From Serripes groenlandicus (Eukaryota > Mollusca > Bivalvia > Cardiida > Cardiidae): 64,000 bases of DNA. The stretch covers positions 322,501 through 386,500 of the forward strand of contig JASEVX010000086.1 in assembly GCA_031761405.1 (NCBI GenBank). Reading direction: 5' to 3'. Below, in pieces: positions 20,921-32,900 of this stretch (positions are counted from its first letter, which is position 1; each line of letters begins with the position of its first letter). The notes below the pieces were generated by a model that ran no database searches, was not told the origin of the DNA, and worked only from the letters and a program-made list of their open reading frames with translations. Made by a program: the position numbers and the translations under genes.

Positions 20921-21085
20921 ATAGGTAGCCGAGTGGTAAGCGTCGGTGATCTGGGACCAGGCGTCCCGATTCGATCCTCAGTTGCGGCGGTCATGGTGGA
21001 GTGCCCTTAGGCAAGGAAAATGAAAAAAAGATAACTGAAATAATGTTGAAAATGGCGTTAAACCCCAATAAAACAAAATCAATTT
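20921..21085 (+). mobile_element. tRNA-derived SINE, variant
   Basis: Head 'aggtagccgagtggtaagcg' and 'cccgattcgatcctcagt', tail 'aaaatggcgttaaacccc'. The 5' and 3' ends of the head do not pair, so it is a SINE and not a tRNA gene. Confidence 0.7.
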
Positions 21086-21089
21086 AAAA

Positions 21090-22200
21090 CAGGACATGGG
21101 TGTAAACGGATCATGATGAACAGACAACCCGCATTGGTATTGATAACGCTTATCAGTGATTGCATATTTGACATACACTTTTATCAGTGGGCGTCATACC
21201 ATTATGTCATGTTATAAAATTATATTTACAGAAGAAATCCAAACACACGAGAACTTATTTGGGATACTTTTTTTTTATTGTTAATCGTTTTTCGAATATG
21301 AAACTTTGTTTTAAAAAATCGTACTTAAAAAGCAATCGGAACTAGAAAAGGAGACGTCTTGCTTTAAACCTTTTCCACATACGGCAAATGTTCAGCAGAT
21401 GACTTCGAAAAAACATGTGGTTTTAAATGTTATAAATAAATATTATTGAATAGATTTGATAACAATATTGCAATAATGGGAATTGATCATTATGAGCAAT
21501 TCCTCCTTGAGACATAATAATTTCAATAGATGTATGTTGCAAAATGCGTCTGCAAGTGGGAAATTGTTTATGTACCTGATATATTGGTACTTAATCTGTT
21601 TGCGGTACTCGATACTGAAAGGCCGGTTTTGCCCATGTTTACGTAGTTTGATATTCGAAGAAGTAAACATGAATTAAATTCGTTCAGAATTTATTTGGAA
21701 AAGTGTAATGTAAGCATTACATGGTACTCTGATTTCTATTTATCTATAAAAAGAAATGAGTATAAATATTTTAGTTATTTCTTTTTGGCTTGTTGGATCC
21801 ATCGACTGCGCAGAGCATTTCTTTATTTATCATAATTGTCATTTCCGCCAATTTAAACCATTCAGACGTGTTATGACATATTTTCAGCAGACTATGTTTG
21901 GAAACGTAAATCTCTAAAAACTCTTCGTTTCTTATTTTTAATTAATTTTCACAAAAATTAGCACCGGATTTGAACTATTCTAGCATTAATTAAATTTATA
22001 CTCTAACATATGGTAGCTGTTAGTCCAAGGGATGTGGGTTCAAATTCGGGCACTAACTATTCTACGTTGTAACGTAGCCATACGAGTGTCATGCAGGGAA
22101 CATAAGTAGTGTCGAGTACCAATGGAAAATACAAGTTAGGGTCACTGAAATAAATAATTAAAAAGGGGTAAAACAAAACCACAGAAAGTTTTTATATTTT
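21090..22200. other. Intergenic with one family D element
   Basis: About 21366-21565 is a family D copy ('ttccacatacggcaaatg' to 'gcgtctgcaagtggg'). No gene seen. Confidence 0.4.
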
Positions 22201-22204
22201 ACAG

Positions 22205-22277
22205 GATCACAAATGTAAACGGTTGAAAGCCAAGGATGCCAAGCTGAAGAAAGAGTGGATATCATCTCGGTTTAAAA
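22205..22277 (+). CDS. Candidate internal exon (lysine-rich), unassigned
   Basis: Good acceptor (tttatattttacag|G) and consensus donor (AAAA|GTAAGT). One frame is open: DHKCKRLKAKDAKLKKEW and so on. No partner exon was found on either side and no domain is recognised. It may belong to the 5' part of the downstream ZU5-UPA gene, to an unrelated gene, or be chance. Confidence 0.3.
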
Positions 22278-22301
22278 GTAAGTTTTATTTATTAATCAAC
22301 C

Positions 22302-22530
22302 ATTTCACACTTATAGACGCATTTTGGCGCATTTGCAGCAGACGGCTTTAGAAAAATATTGTGACAAATGGAGAAGTTGCTTATGGTGAGTACTTTCTCC
22401 AATTGCCTCAATGTTTTCAACTCTATATAATAATTAAACTCCCATTTATAAAAGATTTTTCAGATTTTTACCAGGATATTTTCAAAGGCGTCTGTTGAAG
22501 ATTTGTTATATGTAGGAGAAGGGTTGAGGT
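22302..22530. mobile_element. Palindromic element, family D
   Basis: 'gcagcagacggctttagaaa' and 'ttgtgacaaatggagaagtt' on the left, 'aaaggcgtctgttgaagatt' and 'tatgtaggagaagggtt' on the right. Confidence 0.6.
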
Positions 22531-22607
22531 CTCTCGTATATGTTCCACGAGTTTGTAATGTCTTACATGTTTCTTTCTCAAATCGCTTGATTTCAACTGC
22601 GTAGAAC

Positions 22608-22959
22608 CACAGGCGTCCGAATTTCTATCACAGCAAAAAATGCGGAAAATCACACAATACCTCGTTAAAATACTCAAAAACCCTCTCTATATTGTCTATA
22701 CGCTTTGATCAAAATGATCGTAATGGTAATTTGGGGAAACCCGCACGTGTTACTATAAATAGCCCCTCTATACGTCCATATAGTGTAATAATAATGACAT
22801 TATTATTACACTATATGGACGTATAGAGGGGCTATTTATAGTAACACGTGCGGAATTCCCCGTATTATAACGATCAATTTTATCCCAGCGTAGTTTTTTA
22901 ACGAGGTATTGAGTATTTTTTCCGCATTTTTTGCTGTAATAGAAATTCGGACGCCTGTG
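22608..22959. mobile_element. Fold-back DNA element with perfect 7-bp target duplication
   Basis: It begins CACAGGCGTCCGAATTTCTA and ends with its inverse. The arms (~175 bp) meet at a perfect hairpin centre 'taataataatgacattatta' near 22797. The 7-mer GTAGAAC flanks it at 22601-22607 and 22960-22966. It belongs to the same family as 6356-7067 but has no cargo. Confidence 0.88.
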
Positions 22960-23055
22960 GTAGAACAGCATGAATCCTGATTTACCTGACATTTGGAAGT
23001 AAGAATTTGAATAGGGCCTAGTTTGAAAATGACTACAAATCACCGGTATAAGATC

Positions 23056-23275
23056 TTCTCTCAATTGAGGTCGCTGGGTCGATCCCCGGCTGGGAAATAC
23101 CAATACATTGTACTTTAAAAGTGGTAGCAATGGCTGCCCTCCTTGGCGCTAAGGGTTGCGGGACTGTCTGACTGGTATTAGGATGAATGGAGAAGTAACT
23201 ACTGGTAACTTACATAGTAAACGCTGTGATATAATTTAACATTTGTTGAAAACTGCGTAAAACACCAAACAATTA
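23056..23275 (+). mobile_element. SINE family B
   Basis: 'gaggtcgctgggtcgatcccc' head region (shown in part), 'ctccttggcgctaagggttg', 'ctggtaacttacatag', and the tail 'gttgaaaactgcgtaaaaca'. Confidence 0.7.
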
Positions 23276-24655
23276 ATATTCTACTTTTAGAAAACGTATA
23301 ATATCTCACCAGCTCTGCTTTAAAAAGGTACTCTTTTAAACAGTGGAACGCAAATCGGTTCTGGGTTTTCGTGATATACGTTTCTGTTTCGGTTTCAGTG
23401 AACGGCGGGGCATGTTAGTGACCATTATCTATTGTACATTACTCAACAAAAACAAATGTATTTAAACCAGGTGTACAGTCGTCTAAAATTGGTCGCAGTT
23501 TTTTCTTAGTATTTCGTTATCTTAATCATTGAACTATGAACTAGAAGCTCGTGACACAAAGAATGTTGACACGCTATTCAGGGGACATACATGTATGAGC
23601 TCGTCCATGGGAAAAAGTACCGGTTGGCCTTTGTGAACATTGTAGATTCAGATGAATCTTTATGTCTGCAAAGTCTGATCAAGATCTACATGATTCACAT
23701 ATCTTATATAAGCTTTTTAGTATCTTCCGTCAACGAGTGTTTGTTCTGATAAATCAGAGACTGATCTGAACGTTCACTAATCTAGGTCCAATTCCACCAA
23801 CCCTACTTAGCGCTAAGTAATAATTCATCATTTTTGTTTCTCTACTTAAGTAAATGACTAAGTTGTCATAAAAAGTTACCTTGTTTACTAAAAGAACTTG
23901 GTATTTTTTATTAGGTAAACAAACATTATGTGATACGCTCTTAACCCTTTCCTACATACAACAAATCTGCAACATTTAGGAACTCTCTTTAAATGAAAGT
24001 ACAATAACTGAATATAATTGAAAAAATGGTGACAAAAGGAGAAATTGCTTGTTGTGAGCGATTTCTTATTTTGTCGCCATGTTTTCACAGAAGCGTCAGA
24101 AAGCGTCTATATGAGGGAAACGGTTAAGGTATAACTTATCCTACAATAAAACAATGGAGATTATACGAGGCTCCCAAGAGGAGTATAAGTTTCAATTGAC
24201 GATAAATAGCTGAAAACTTATCATGTTTCAAAAATGATTAATATTTTGCTCTTAAATATTATATTTCATACGTTTTTCATTGAAATTTATTTTTTAAGGA
24301 AAACAATTAAAAGTTAGTATGCAGAACATTTCATTTTAAAACTTCATCTTATTAGTACCTCTCGTGCGATCGCCAACTTAACCATGAACCAATAAAAACA
24401 TTTCATTTCCTTTATTTCTTCGACATGATTCATTAAATACAACATTTGACTTGTCTACAATCTAGATCATTTGTTTAACATCTAGGACAACACTGAGGTT
24501 AAACAGCTATTGCCGAAAAATAGATCTAGGATTAATGTAAAGATATTGCTTATGTCAGTTTTTAGTCACCCTGCGGCGTTTAATCAGTTTTATAACTGAT
24601 AACATTCGATATATGACGTAAAGTGTACCAAATCCTCGAGATTATTGTATTTGTA
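23276..24655. other. Intergenic, one family D element
   Basis: About 23938-24125 is a family D copy ('cctacatacaacaaatctgc' to 'gtctatatgagggaaacgg'). Otherwise no gene or clear repeat was seen. Confidence 0.4.
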
Positions 24656-25292
24656 CTAGGGATGGGAACGAATACCAAAAACGATATTCGAATATTCGTT
24701 TTGCTTATTCGAATATATTCGAATATTCGTTTTTCGAATAAAAATCGGTATCCGATTTAAGGTTTATCCGAATACTGGTACGTTACCATTTCCCTTTTCA
24801 AACAATGGCTAGTTTCCGAGTATAAATGTAATGTATTTTTTACGTTTGTATATTGCAAGTTTTCAACTGTACTGACACTCTTTTCTTTTCTTAACAGATA
24901 TATTTGAATTTCAAGTTGATGTAAATCAAGAAAAAAACTCGAATACATTTGTTGCAAATGTGATTGTTATTCGCCGGTTTGTGGGACTGAGGTGGAAAAA
25001 TCAAATTTCGCAAGGTATTTCGTGAAGGGACTCATGTATGATGTATCTGTGTTCAAAAATAAAAGTATGAATCAATAGATATTTTGTTCTTATTCTTTAT
25101 TTTACCATTAGACAGATGCGACTACCATAACTGTAAAACAATAAGGAGAAAGTAGCCTTTTTATATTACGTTACAATTCATTCGTGAAGGATACGCGTAG
25201 GTCTGAAAATGGAAGGACTAAGGTAAAGCAAATATAAAGTTAACATTTCCGTTTCCCATAATGTTTTTTAAATGTCGTCTGCTTCAAACATC

Positions 25293-26156
25293 TCATAATT
25301 CGACAATTCTTTCCATTAAACACACTTTATTCTTATTCAAAAAAATGATACAGTCTACAATATCTGGCGTCAGTCTGTTTCTAAGTTTGTTCAATAGTAG
25401 TCCTGCGGTACTGAAAATACGTTCCGAAGGTACAGATGTTGCAGGCACAGACAAAACACTCCTGGCAACAACTGCTACTTTCGGAAAACGCCCCTCGTTC
25501 TCCTTCCACCACAGTAACGGGTCAGCATCACCAGCCATCTTCTCATTCACGTACGAGTGTAGTTCGTCTTCGATAGATCTGTCTGGTGAACCAAAGTCAA
25601 GGAAGTCCAGCTTTCGACGTTTCGAAGGAGTTTCAAATGGACACTGTTGTTCGCCTGTAGGAAGTCTCAGAGGGAGGTCATCCAATCTCGACTCTAAAAC
25701 TCCATAGGTAACTTTCCGTTGTTGGCTGGTAAAGAAGGGTAGTTTCTTGAATCTAGGGTCTAGGAGTGCACCTAGTGCAGGTGTGGATTTCGCTGCAGCA
25801 TCTGAAGTAGGTTGGTAGCGCGTTGTTAATTCATCACGGATAGTCTCCTTTAGCTTGTTCGTTGTATGGTTGTCTGTGGAAGAAGTGGTAAGACGTCTCT
25901 GTATAAGTCCGCATACTATTGGAAATACCTCGGAAACTGAAACACAGCTCTCTGTACTCATGTACTCTGTTGTATCTGAGAACGGCTGGAGAACAGAACA
26001 CAGCTCAATAATTAATTCCCACTCCCCTTCTCTTAGGTTCAAAATGCTGTCAGCCTTCTGTGTAAACTTCATATCAAGCAGTATGTCTGTAAGGGCGCGT
26101 CTCTGCTCAACAAGGCGGTTCATCATGTGGTAAGTCGAGTTCCATCTAGTGGCCAC
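25293..26156 (-). pseudogene. hAT transposase C-terminus (dimerisation domain)
   Basis: Reads DVATRWNSTYHMM ... ALLDPRFKKL ... and ends with DPLLWWKENEGRFPKVAVVA, SVPATSVPSERIFSTAG and NRLTPDIVDCIIFLNKNK, the hAT C-terminal dimerisation signature (Dimer_Tnp_hAT). It is intact over 287 codons, so the internal deletion at about 26,155 is the main lesion. It is offset in frame from the BED portion. Confidence 0.9.
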
Positions 26157-26512
26157 GTCTTGGAACGGACTGTTTTTCTACATGGTATGGTGTAGTCTGG
26201 GGCGACGATCTCCATCAGTTTTCTGAATCCCTCTCCTTCAACGATACTCAGAGGAACGTAATCAGAAACTATCATGTCGGCGATTGCTTGTGTAATACGC
26301 TCGCTGTCAGTCTTCTTCCTTGGTGTACTGACGAATGAAGTCATAGACGACTGCTTCGAAGTTTCTGAAGTTGATGGATGTTGGCCATTTAGATGGTTCA
26401 GCAGGTTGGATGTCGTACCCTTGTAAACAAACTCCTGTTTGCATAGATTGCAGGTGGCCTGTTTCTTGTCACAGGATCGTGTAAAGTAAGACCAGACACG
26501 TGATGGTGGCAT
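26123..26512 (-). pseudogene. hAT transposase N-terminus (BED zinc finger), truncated
   Basis: The ATG at 26512 starts MPPSRVWSYFTR. A BED-type finger has C21, C24, H40 and H45 (CNLC ... HLNGQH). Coding continues through SIVEGEGFRKLMEIV and VPDYTIPCRKTV-like sequence, as in ZBED/hAT proteins. From about 26160 the true frame is lost at a deletion junction: the catalytic core (RNase H-like part with the first acidic residues) is absent, and the C-terminal part resumes in another frame. BED fingers bind the terminal or subterminal DNA of the element. Confidence 0.85.
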
Positions 26513-27058
26513 TTTCGGATTTTAGAGAATAATGACGTATATATTTCAAAAATGTAAAGCGAATATAGAATGGCGATTAAAACAAACTTCAATATAAAGA
26601 AAGATACAAATAATGTTTGAATTTGATTGGACGAAAATTGAAAATCATTCGCATTGATTAATCTGATTGGATATCGAAAGAGTAATACCAATTAGGCAAT
26701 TAACATGACAATTATGATGGGGGTCATAATCAGTCAAAAGGTGTTAGAAATTGACAATTAAGATAGCGGTTGATCACAAGGTCGGTTTGCAAACTGTCAT
26801 AATTGTTACTTAAGGTTTGACATACGTTGTAAAAACACGACAAACGAAACATACACACTCTTTATCACTTCACCCTTAATCATGATTAGCTCCATCTTGC
26901 GATCTCTGTCAAAATTTTGGTAATATTTTTTTTTTTTATTTCTTCAAAAAAATCGTAAATTGAAAACGAATATTCTTATTCGAAAACGGTATTCGAATAT
27001 TCGTTAGTTTTTCGAATATTCGAATATTCGAATATTCGTTCCCATCCCTAATTTGTAC

Positions 27059-27702
27059 AGATTGTTACGAGTATATTACGGAATGTTACTATTCATCGAA
27101 GCTTTTACGTGTTAGTTACGACCTGTTTACGCGTTGTTACGAATAGTTACGAGTTAGTTACGAGCATTTACGAGTCCTTACGATTGTTTGCCTCTCCCAA
27201 AATCGTAAACAATACGTAAGAATACGTTACGTGTACGTATCTATTCGCAAAGTACTCGTAACTACACGTAAAGTGCTCGTAATAACTCGCAACAATCCGT
27301 AAAGCCATCGTAACAACACGTAATAATAATAATTTGTAAATAAACCGTAAACAAATCGTAAACTTACCGTAACAAATCGTAAACAAAATTGTTACGAGTC
27401 ATTTACGAGTTCTTGCGAGCAGTTTACGGATAGTTACGTTTTGCTGCGAGCGGTTTACGATACGTACGGATTGTTTCGAGTTATTTACGAAAAAATCAAT
27501 CAGTGGACAATCGTAAGAAGATTTTTGACATGTCAAATAAATTGCCTCTCTTTTCACGGATCCTTAGAGTGTGTTCGAGTTGTTGCGAGTTGTGACGAGT
27601 TATTTACGTATACCAGCGAGTTATATACGGATTCTTCCGATTGACTTCGAGTTGGCGATCTGTAAAGACTCGTAAGAAAAATTCGTGTATATGAAGGGGG
27701 AT
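27059..27702. mobile_element. TTACG-rich element, left part missing
   Basis: Shares long stretches with 27945-28590 ('gattgttacgagtatattac', 'catcgaagcttttacgtgtt', 'gtacgtatctattcg'). Right end 'gactcgtaagaaaaattcgt'. The motif TTACG appears in clusters that switch strand several times. The adjacent hAT insertion coincides with the loss of its left part. Confidence 0.75.
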
Positions 27703-28590
27703 TTCCACCTTAACATACACGGATTTTTCTTACGAGTCCTTACGGATCGCAAATATTCACGGATATTTACGATTTGGCCACTTTTACGACCGATTTAAGA
27801 GTTGTTCCGAGTTATTACGAGTTATTTACGGATTTTTACGAGTTATTAAGATGTATTTACGGCAAAATTCTACGATTTGTTACGAGTTGTCACGGATAAC
27901 TATGAGCAACTTACGGGCATTATACGAGCTTTTTACGGATTGTTACGAGTATATTACGGAATGTTACTATTCATCGAAGCTTTTACGTGTTAGTTACGAC
28001 CTGTTTACGTGTTTTTACGAATAGTTACGATTTAGTTACGAGTAAATACGAGTCCTTACGATTTTGCATCTTTTATACCTTTCCCCAAATCGTAAACAAT
28101 ACGTAATAATACGTACAGTATACGTATCTATTCGTAAAGTACTTGTAACTACACGTAAAGTGCTCGTAACAACTCGGTACAATCCGTAAAGCCATCGTAA
28201 TACGACTCGAATGAAATCGTAAATAACACGTAATTACTCGTAATAATAATCCGTAATCATATCGTAAATTAACCTTAACAAATCGTAAAAATAATGCTTA
28301 CGTGGCATTAACGGATTCTTGCGAGCATTGTATGGATGGTTACGTGTTGTTGCGAGCGGTTTACGATACTTACAGACTGTTACGAGTTATTTACGGAAAA
28401 TATGAATCCGCGGACAATCGTAAGAAGATTTTTGACATGTCAAAAAAATTGCCTCTCCTTTCACGGATCCTTAAGAGTGTCTGCGAGTTTTTGCGAGTTG
28501 TTTACGGATGCTTGCGATTGATTAGTAAGGATCCGTTAATTTGTGCGATCCGTAAGGACTCGTAAGAAAAATCCGTGTATGTGAATGGGG
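27703..28590. mobile_element. TTACG-rich fold-back-like element, complete
   Basis: Ends are inverted: left 'acatacacggatttttctta' with 'cgagtccttacggatcgca', right the inverse at 28545-28585. Inside, TTACG/CGTAA pentamers occur every ~10-15 bases in alternating strand blocks. No protein is encoded. Class unknown; probably a non-autonomous DNA element. Confidence 0.75.
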
Positions 28591-28605
28591 CATTAGTTGT
28601 GTTAC

Positions 28606-28765
28606 CTTAACCCTTTACCCACTTGTATATGCATTTTGACGCATCTGAAGCAGATGACTTTTGAAATCATTGTGGCAAATATTCTCATGGAGAATTTCCA
28701 TATTTATGGCTAGACATTTACATTAAGTCGTCTGCTGCAGATTTGTTGTATGTGGGAAAGGGTTA
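28606..28765. mobile_element. Palindromic element, family D, complete
   Basis: 'aaccctttacccacttgtat' with 'gcatctgaagcagatgactt' on the left and 'tcgtctgctgcagatttgtt' with 'tatgtgggaaagggtta' on the right. Confidence 0.75.
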
Positions 28766-29839
28766 AAAACAATGTATGCCGAAACATTGCGTGATAAATA
28801 GTTTTACTTTTTCAACAATATTTCAGTATATCACGTTTACAAAGTTCTAATAATTTTACACCGATCGTCAGTCCAAAAATTATTTCAAAAGTCATCGAAC
28901 TATTTCTGTTAATAACAATGTAAACTCCACAGACCGCCGTTGGAGCAGTGAAATGAACCCAGCTCCAAATGGAAAACCTACAGATTGTAGATACAGCTAC
29001 CACTGTAGTCGCCTCATACAACAGCCAATCTAAAGGGCCGTTGAAGCTTATCGCAATTTAAAGCGAATAGCTTGGCGGGGTTTACTTATAAGCTGACGAC
29101 TTTGAAAATATTTAGTTAAGAATACGAAAACTCGCTATAATTGAAAGAATAGATTTTGAATAAACTTGAAAACACTGTGCCATGTTACAAAATACAGCAG
29201 CATCAATAATTTCTTTTTTTGCCACAATGTTTTCAAAAGCCGTCTGTTACGGATGCGTTAGCTATCTATTGCATATGGGAGAGGGTTAATTCGATTTAAG
29301 TTTGCTATATTAAATTTTGTATAAAATAATCTGTAGAGACCAAACGATTGATCGTGATGAGAACGGATGCTGTCGGGATGCAGTATACGATCTTGGAACA
29401 CAAGGTTGCTATTCCGGAAGTGTATTTGAAAGCTTCCCTAATATTCGTTTACTGTTTAGTGTTGCAGAGACAGGAGAACTGCCGATGTGACGGTGTTAAA
29501 ATGAAATACCGGAACATGTAGTTTCCATGAGTAGCCATATACAATAAGCGGCGGTCAGTAGGAGTACACCACACAGCATTCTTTCAAAGCAACTTACTCC
29601 GTTTGCCCAATGTTGAAAGACGAATTACGCATATCGCATTGACTTTTATTAAATGTCCGAAAGAATGTTGGCCGAGCTGGGGTTCGAACATCACAACCCA
29701 TGTATTGACAACCCGCGTCCCTACCGACTGAGCTACCGAGGCTCGGCTGAAGACAGGTGTATTATTAGTAGATATTTTACTCCCGATAAACTTAACATAT
29801 ATTTTCAGGTTTGGATCACAATACAGATATTAATTTCAG
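28766..29839. other. Repeats upstream of the second ZU5-UPA gene
   Basis: About 29090-29290 is a family D copy. About 29548-29745 is a minus-strand SINE A (body plus tRNA-like head 'gagctaccgaggctcgg'). Extracellular-domain exons (Ig, TSP1) expected for an UNC5-like receptor were looked for on the + strand and not found. Confidence 0.45.
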
Positions 29840-29910
29840 CACAACAACTTCTGCATACTCGGATATTTTGGTAGATCAATAATGCAGAACAGCAGTGATA
29901 ACAATTACAG
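29840..29910 (+). CDS. Tentative exon just before the membrane segment
   Basis: Acceptor attaatttcag|CAC and donor TACAG|GTAAAA. The frame HNNFCILGYFGRSIMQNSSD joins at phase 2 to complete the Ser codon of the next exon. It holds an NSS glycosylation site, fitting an extracellular position. The exon is short, so chance cannot be excluded. Confidence 0.35.
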
Positions 29911-32900
29911 GTAAAAATGGTCAACTTTGTTTGCTACTAGATTTTTTCGAAGTAAACGACTATCAAATATCATTTCTGGTATCCAGTCGGATAATACATA
30001 ATATCCACTGATATGTCGTGTGACACAGAAGTCGTCGTTCATATTGTACGCTGAAAGAGTTAAGAGCAATCAAACCTATACATCCCAATCAGTTTCACTA
30101 ATCCTACTTCCATCCGATCCAATCAAATTAATTCCACATTAAAACATTTTGTTGCAATCCACAATTTGTAAATGGTTGGTTTCAAAAGTACGAAACCATG
30201 AATTGACATATTGTTCTTGTTTTTATTTCAGTGTCTCTGGGATTATCATGGCGGCAATAGTTGCGCCTGTATTGTTCGTTGTCTTTATATGGAAAAACAT
30301 ATGGTCTAAAAGTCAATCGGCTAATTACAACTATAGTCGTGTAACTATTAACAGTGTAGGAACTTCGAGCACGAAAGATACGCCGAAGACGCTCGAGACA
30401 AACATAAGCACGCAAACTATTACCGATAGGGATTCAACTCACATTGATTTGCCTGATAGAAGAACTACCGACGTGCAACAATGCGACATTGTCCCTAATG
30501 TGAACACAATCAATACGGACAAAGCAATACAATGTGAACGTTTTATCAGACGGTATCAGTCAGTGATTCAAGACAAAAATGTTGCTGACAGTGGGACACA
30601 AACAAGCGACCTGAAACATGTAAATTATAGGAACAGCATGGGGAAGCCATTTGATGTTCAGTTTGTGTTTAACAGGGAAAATAAAACTCTCCAAAATACC
30701 AAACTCTGCTGTGACTTTAACCTTATCCGATGCCGATATAGCGAAGGATAAAGAATGTTTGGCATCTACGTTCAGAAACTTGCATGACATTGGCAAAACA
30801 CTACAACTAACAGAACACGAACGCGTTGCTTCTCCCGCTGTTGAATATGTCTTCGTCGAACCGAATTTAAAAGAACCAGCTACAGTGACAATGCCTTTTA
30901 TCGGAGATCCAGAAAAAATAACAGTTTTAAAAATGAAATCCGATCACGGAAGAGATTCGCCTATACGACACAACGTGCTGAAAAGAACGAACAAAACATC
31001 GTCTGACGAAGAATTCTATGAAGTTATAGGTCCAGGCACTATCTCTATCAATGTTAAGTCCCTCTCATGGTTTGTGTGTATATCGTGTAAAGAGAAACAC
31101 GACTTAAAGCTCACCGGGTACCTGTACGGAAGGCTGGATCGTCAAGAGGAGTCACACACGTTACGTGCGTTCTTTCGTCTGTACATTGCAGATACTATCC
31201 ATTACTTGGAAGATTACAAACAGGTTAGTGGATCACTGAATATAATAAGGTGGCATTACACAGTTGAAAGGTGTATTTTCTGTTTCCTGAGGACACCCCT
31301 TTTTGTTCTCTAAATAGTTCTCATAATATCCATTCTAGTATTTTCAAAAGGAATTTCCTGTATCAAGGAGAGCCATTTTTATTTTTAGAAAATGACCGGA
31401 ATTTACACTCTCGGTCAATTTTATGGAAGGAATTGGCCACAAAAGTGGTCTGAAACAGGGTGAAAAAGGTAGGACAGAAAGAGCAATTTTACCCTTTACT
31501 CCATAAATTATCCAACACAAACGCAAGGGGTTAGTGTAAAATTGAAGAGCTGCTTAGATTCTCAAAACAAAAGGCAATCAAGCAATCTTGGTCGCGAAAG
31601 CTGGTATTCAAGTTTACCTCTAAATTCACGCCTAGCTCCGCAAGAAGTGTTGTCACAGCCTGTCCCTATACCGGAAAGAGAATTGGGTTCAACCGCAAAA
31701 TTCAAACCCATGTTGAAAGTAGCTTACTTTTCACATTTATAAACTTTAAAATCAACCATTTACCCAAAATAGTACCATAAACGTACTATTTATCACTATT
31801 TCTATTTTTAACGCTGGTTTAACGCTGGTTGGAATCCGAATATCCCGACTGCAACTGTTATATGCCACCTAAGCACGACAAAACGATGTATTGGTTTGTC
31901 ATTGACGCTTTGTCTGTAAATTATATACAAAAGTATATTTGAGACATAAAGATCTAAGGATACCGGACTATTAACGATTTCCCACACAGTTTTATGGCGC
32001 CTCTGTAGCTGACAAAAGTAGAAATAGCTAATCAATGATCAATTTCTCCATTTGTCACAATGTTTCAAAAGTTTATTCAATAATTTTTTTTTTTTTTTCA
32101 TTCTTAGAGTTTCAATATTTAAAATATATACACAATCTTTTTTAATGTCGTCTGCTGAATATTTGTTGTATGTGGGAAAGGGTTGAAAAAAGGAAAAGAG
32201 ATTCTTAATAGCTATCAGCTATCTTTACTCAGTCGTAATATTTGTCGCACGTTGTACATATTTGTATATTTGTATATATATACATTGAATAAATCACGTA
32301 TACACTAATAAAATGTTTCTTGAAATAAAATATAAGCATGAAAGAAATTCAAATCAAATTCATAAAAAATCAGCATAATGAGCAATGACGTCATCCTGAA
32401 CCAGAAAGTAATTAATTTCCAGGAAGCCGACACATGATTCTCTGAATCGAATTATAGTAATAAAACTATAAGGTTGTGCTAGTATTTCGTTTCTAGAGCA
32501 GGAAACTTTATTACAAGCACATTTAGTATGGATATTGCATTCCTTGTCCAATCTAGGATACGAAAACAAGTGGGAAATTTATCGTAAAATTGATTTTATG
32601 AACTAATTGAGGCATTTTTCCTTCTTTTTCCATATTAAAAAATTAAAAACCCCCTCCTAACATGATTTGACACTGTACAGTATTGTATTATGTTTCCAGG
32701 TAATAGAATATGAAGAGAAGAATCATGCGAAATTGCACTCGTTTGGGTTGAAGTTATCTGGAATGTCTCCGACGGTTTGCATCAAGGTATCATTAAAGCT
32801 GAATCCAAACAGAGGATGGGAGCACATGGAAACCCCGGAGTACATGCAAACCACGGGATGTAATGACGTTCTACAGCCTGAGGGAGAGGTAATAATTGAG

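Larger units (their letters stand above)
24657..27050 (-). mobile_element. hAT-superfamily DNA transposon, internally deleted
   Basis: 2,394 bp. Termini TAGGGATGGGAACGAATA and its inverse are followed by clustered 'cgaatattcg' motifs at both ends (subterminal repeats). Exact 8-bp target duplication ATTTGTAC lies at 24649-24656 and 27051-27058, the length typical of hAT. It encodes a minus-strand transposase with the middle missing, so it cannot move by itself. It could still be mobilised by an intact relative. Confidence 0.92.

Noticed and set aside
20921..20995. tRNA gene (also at 9105, 16743, 41580 and 57770)
   Set aside because: Box A/B-like blocks are present but acceptor ends do not pair and each is joined to a SINE body or tail. 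These are SINE heads.
25855..26133. Plus-strand frames across the hAT coding region
   Set aside because: Shadow frames of the minus-strand transposase.
28812..29021. Minus-strand frame with a WS.W-like motif, possibly a TSP1 repeat of an UNC5-like ectodomain
   Set aside because: It is on the strand opposite to the gene, lacks the TSP1 cysteine pattern and has no splice-consistent boundaries.
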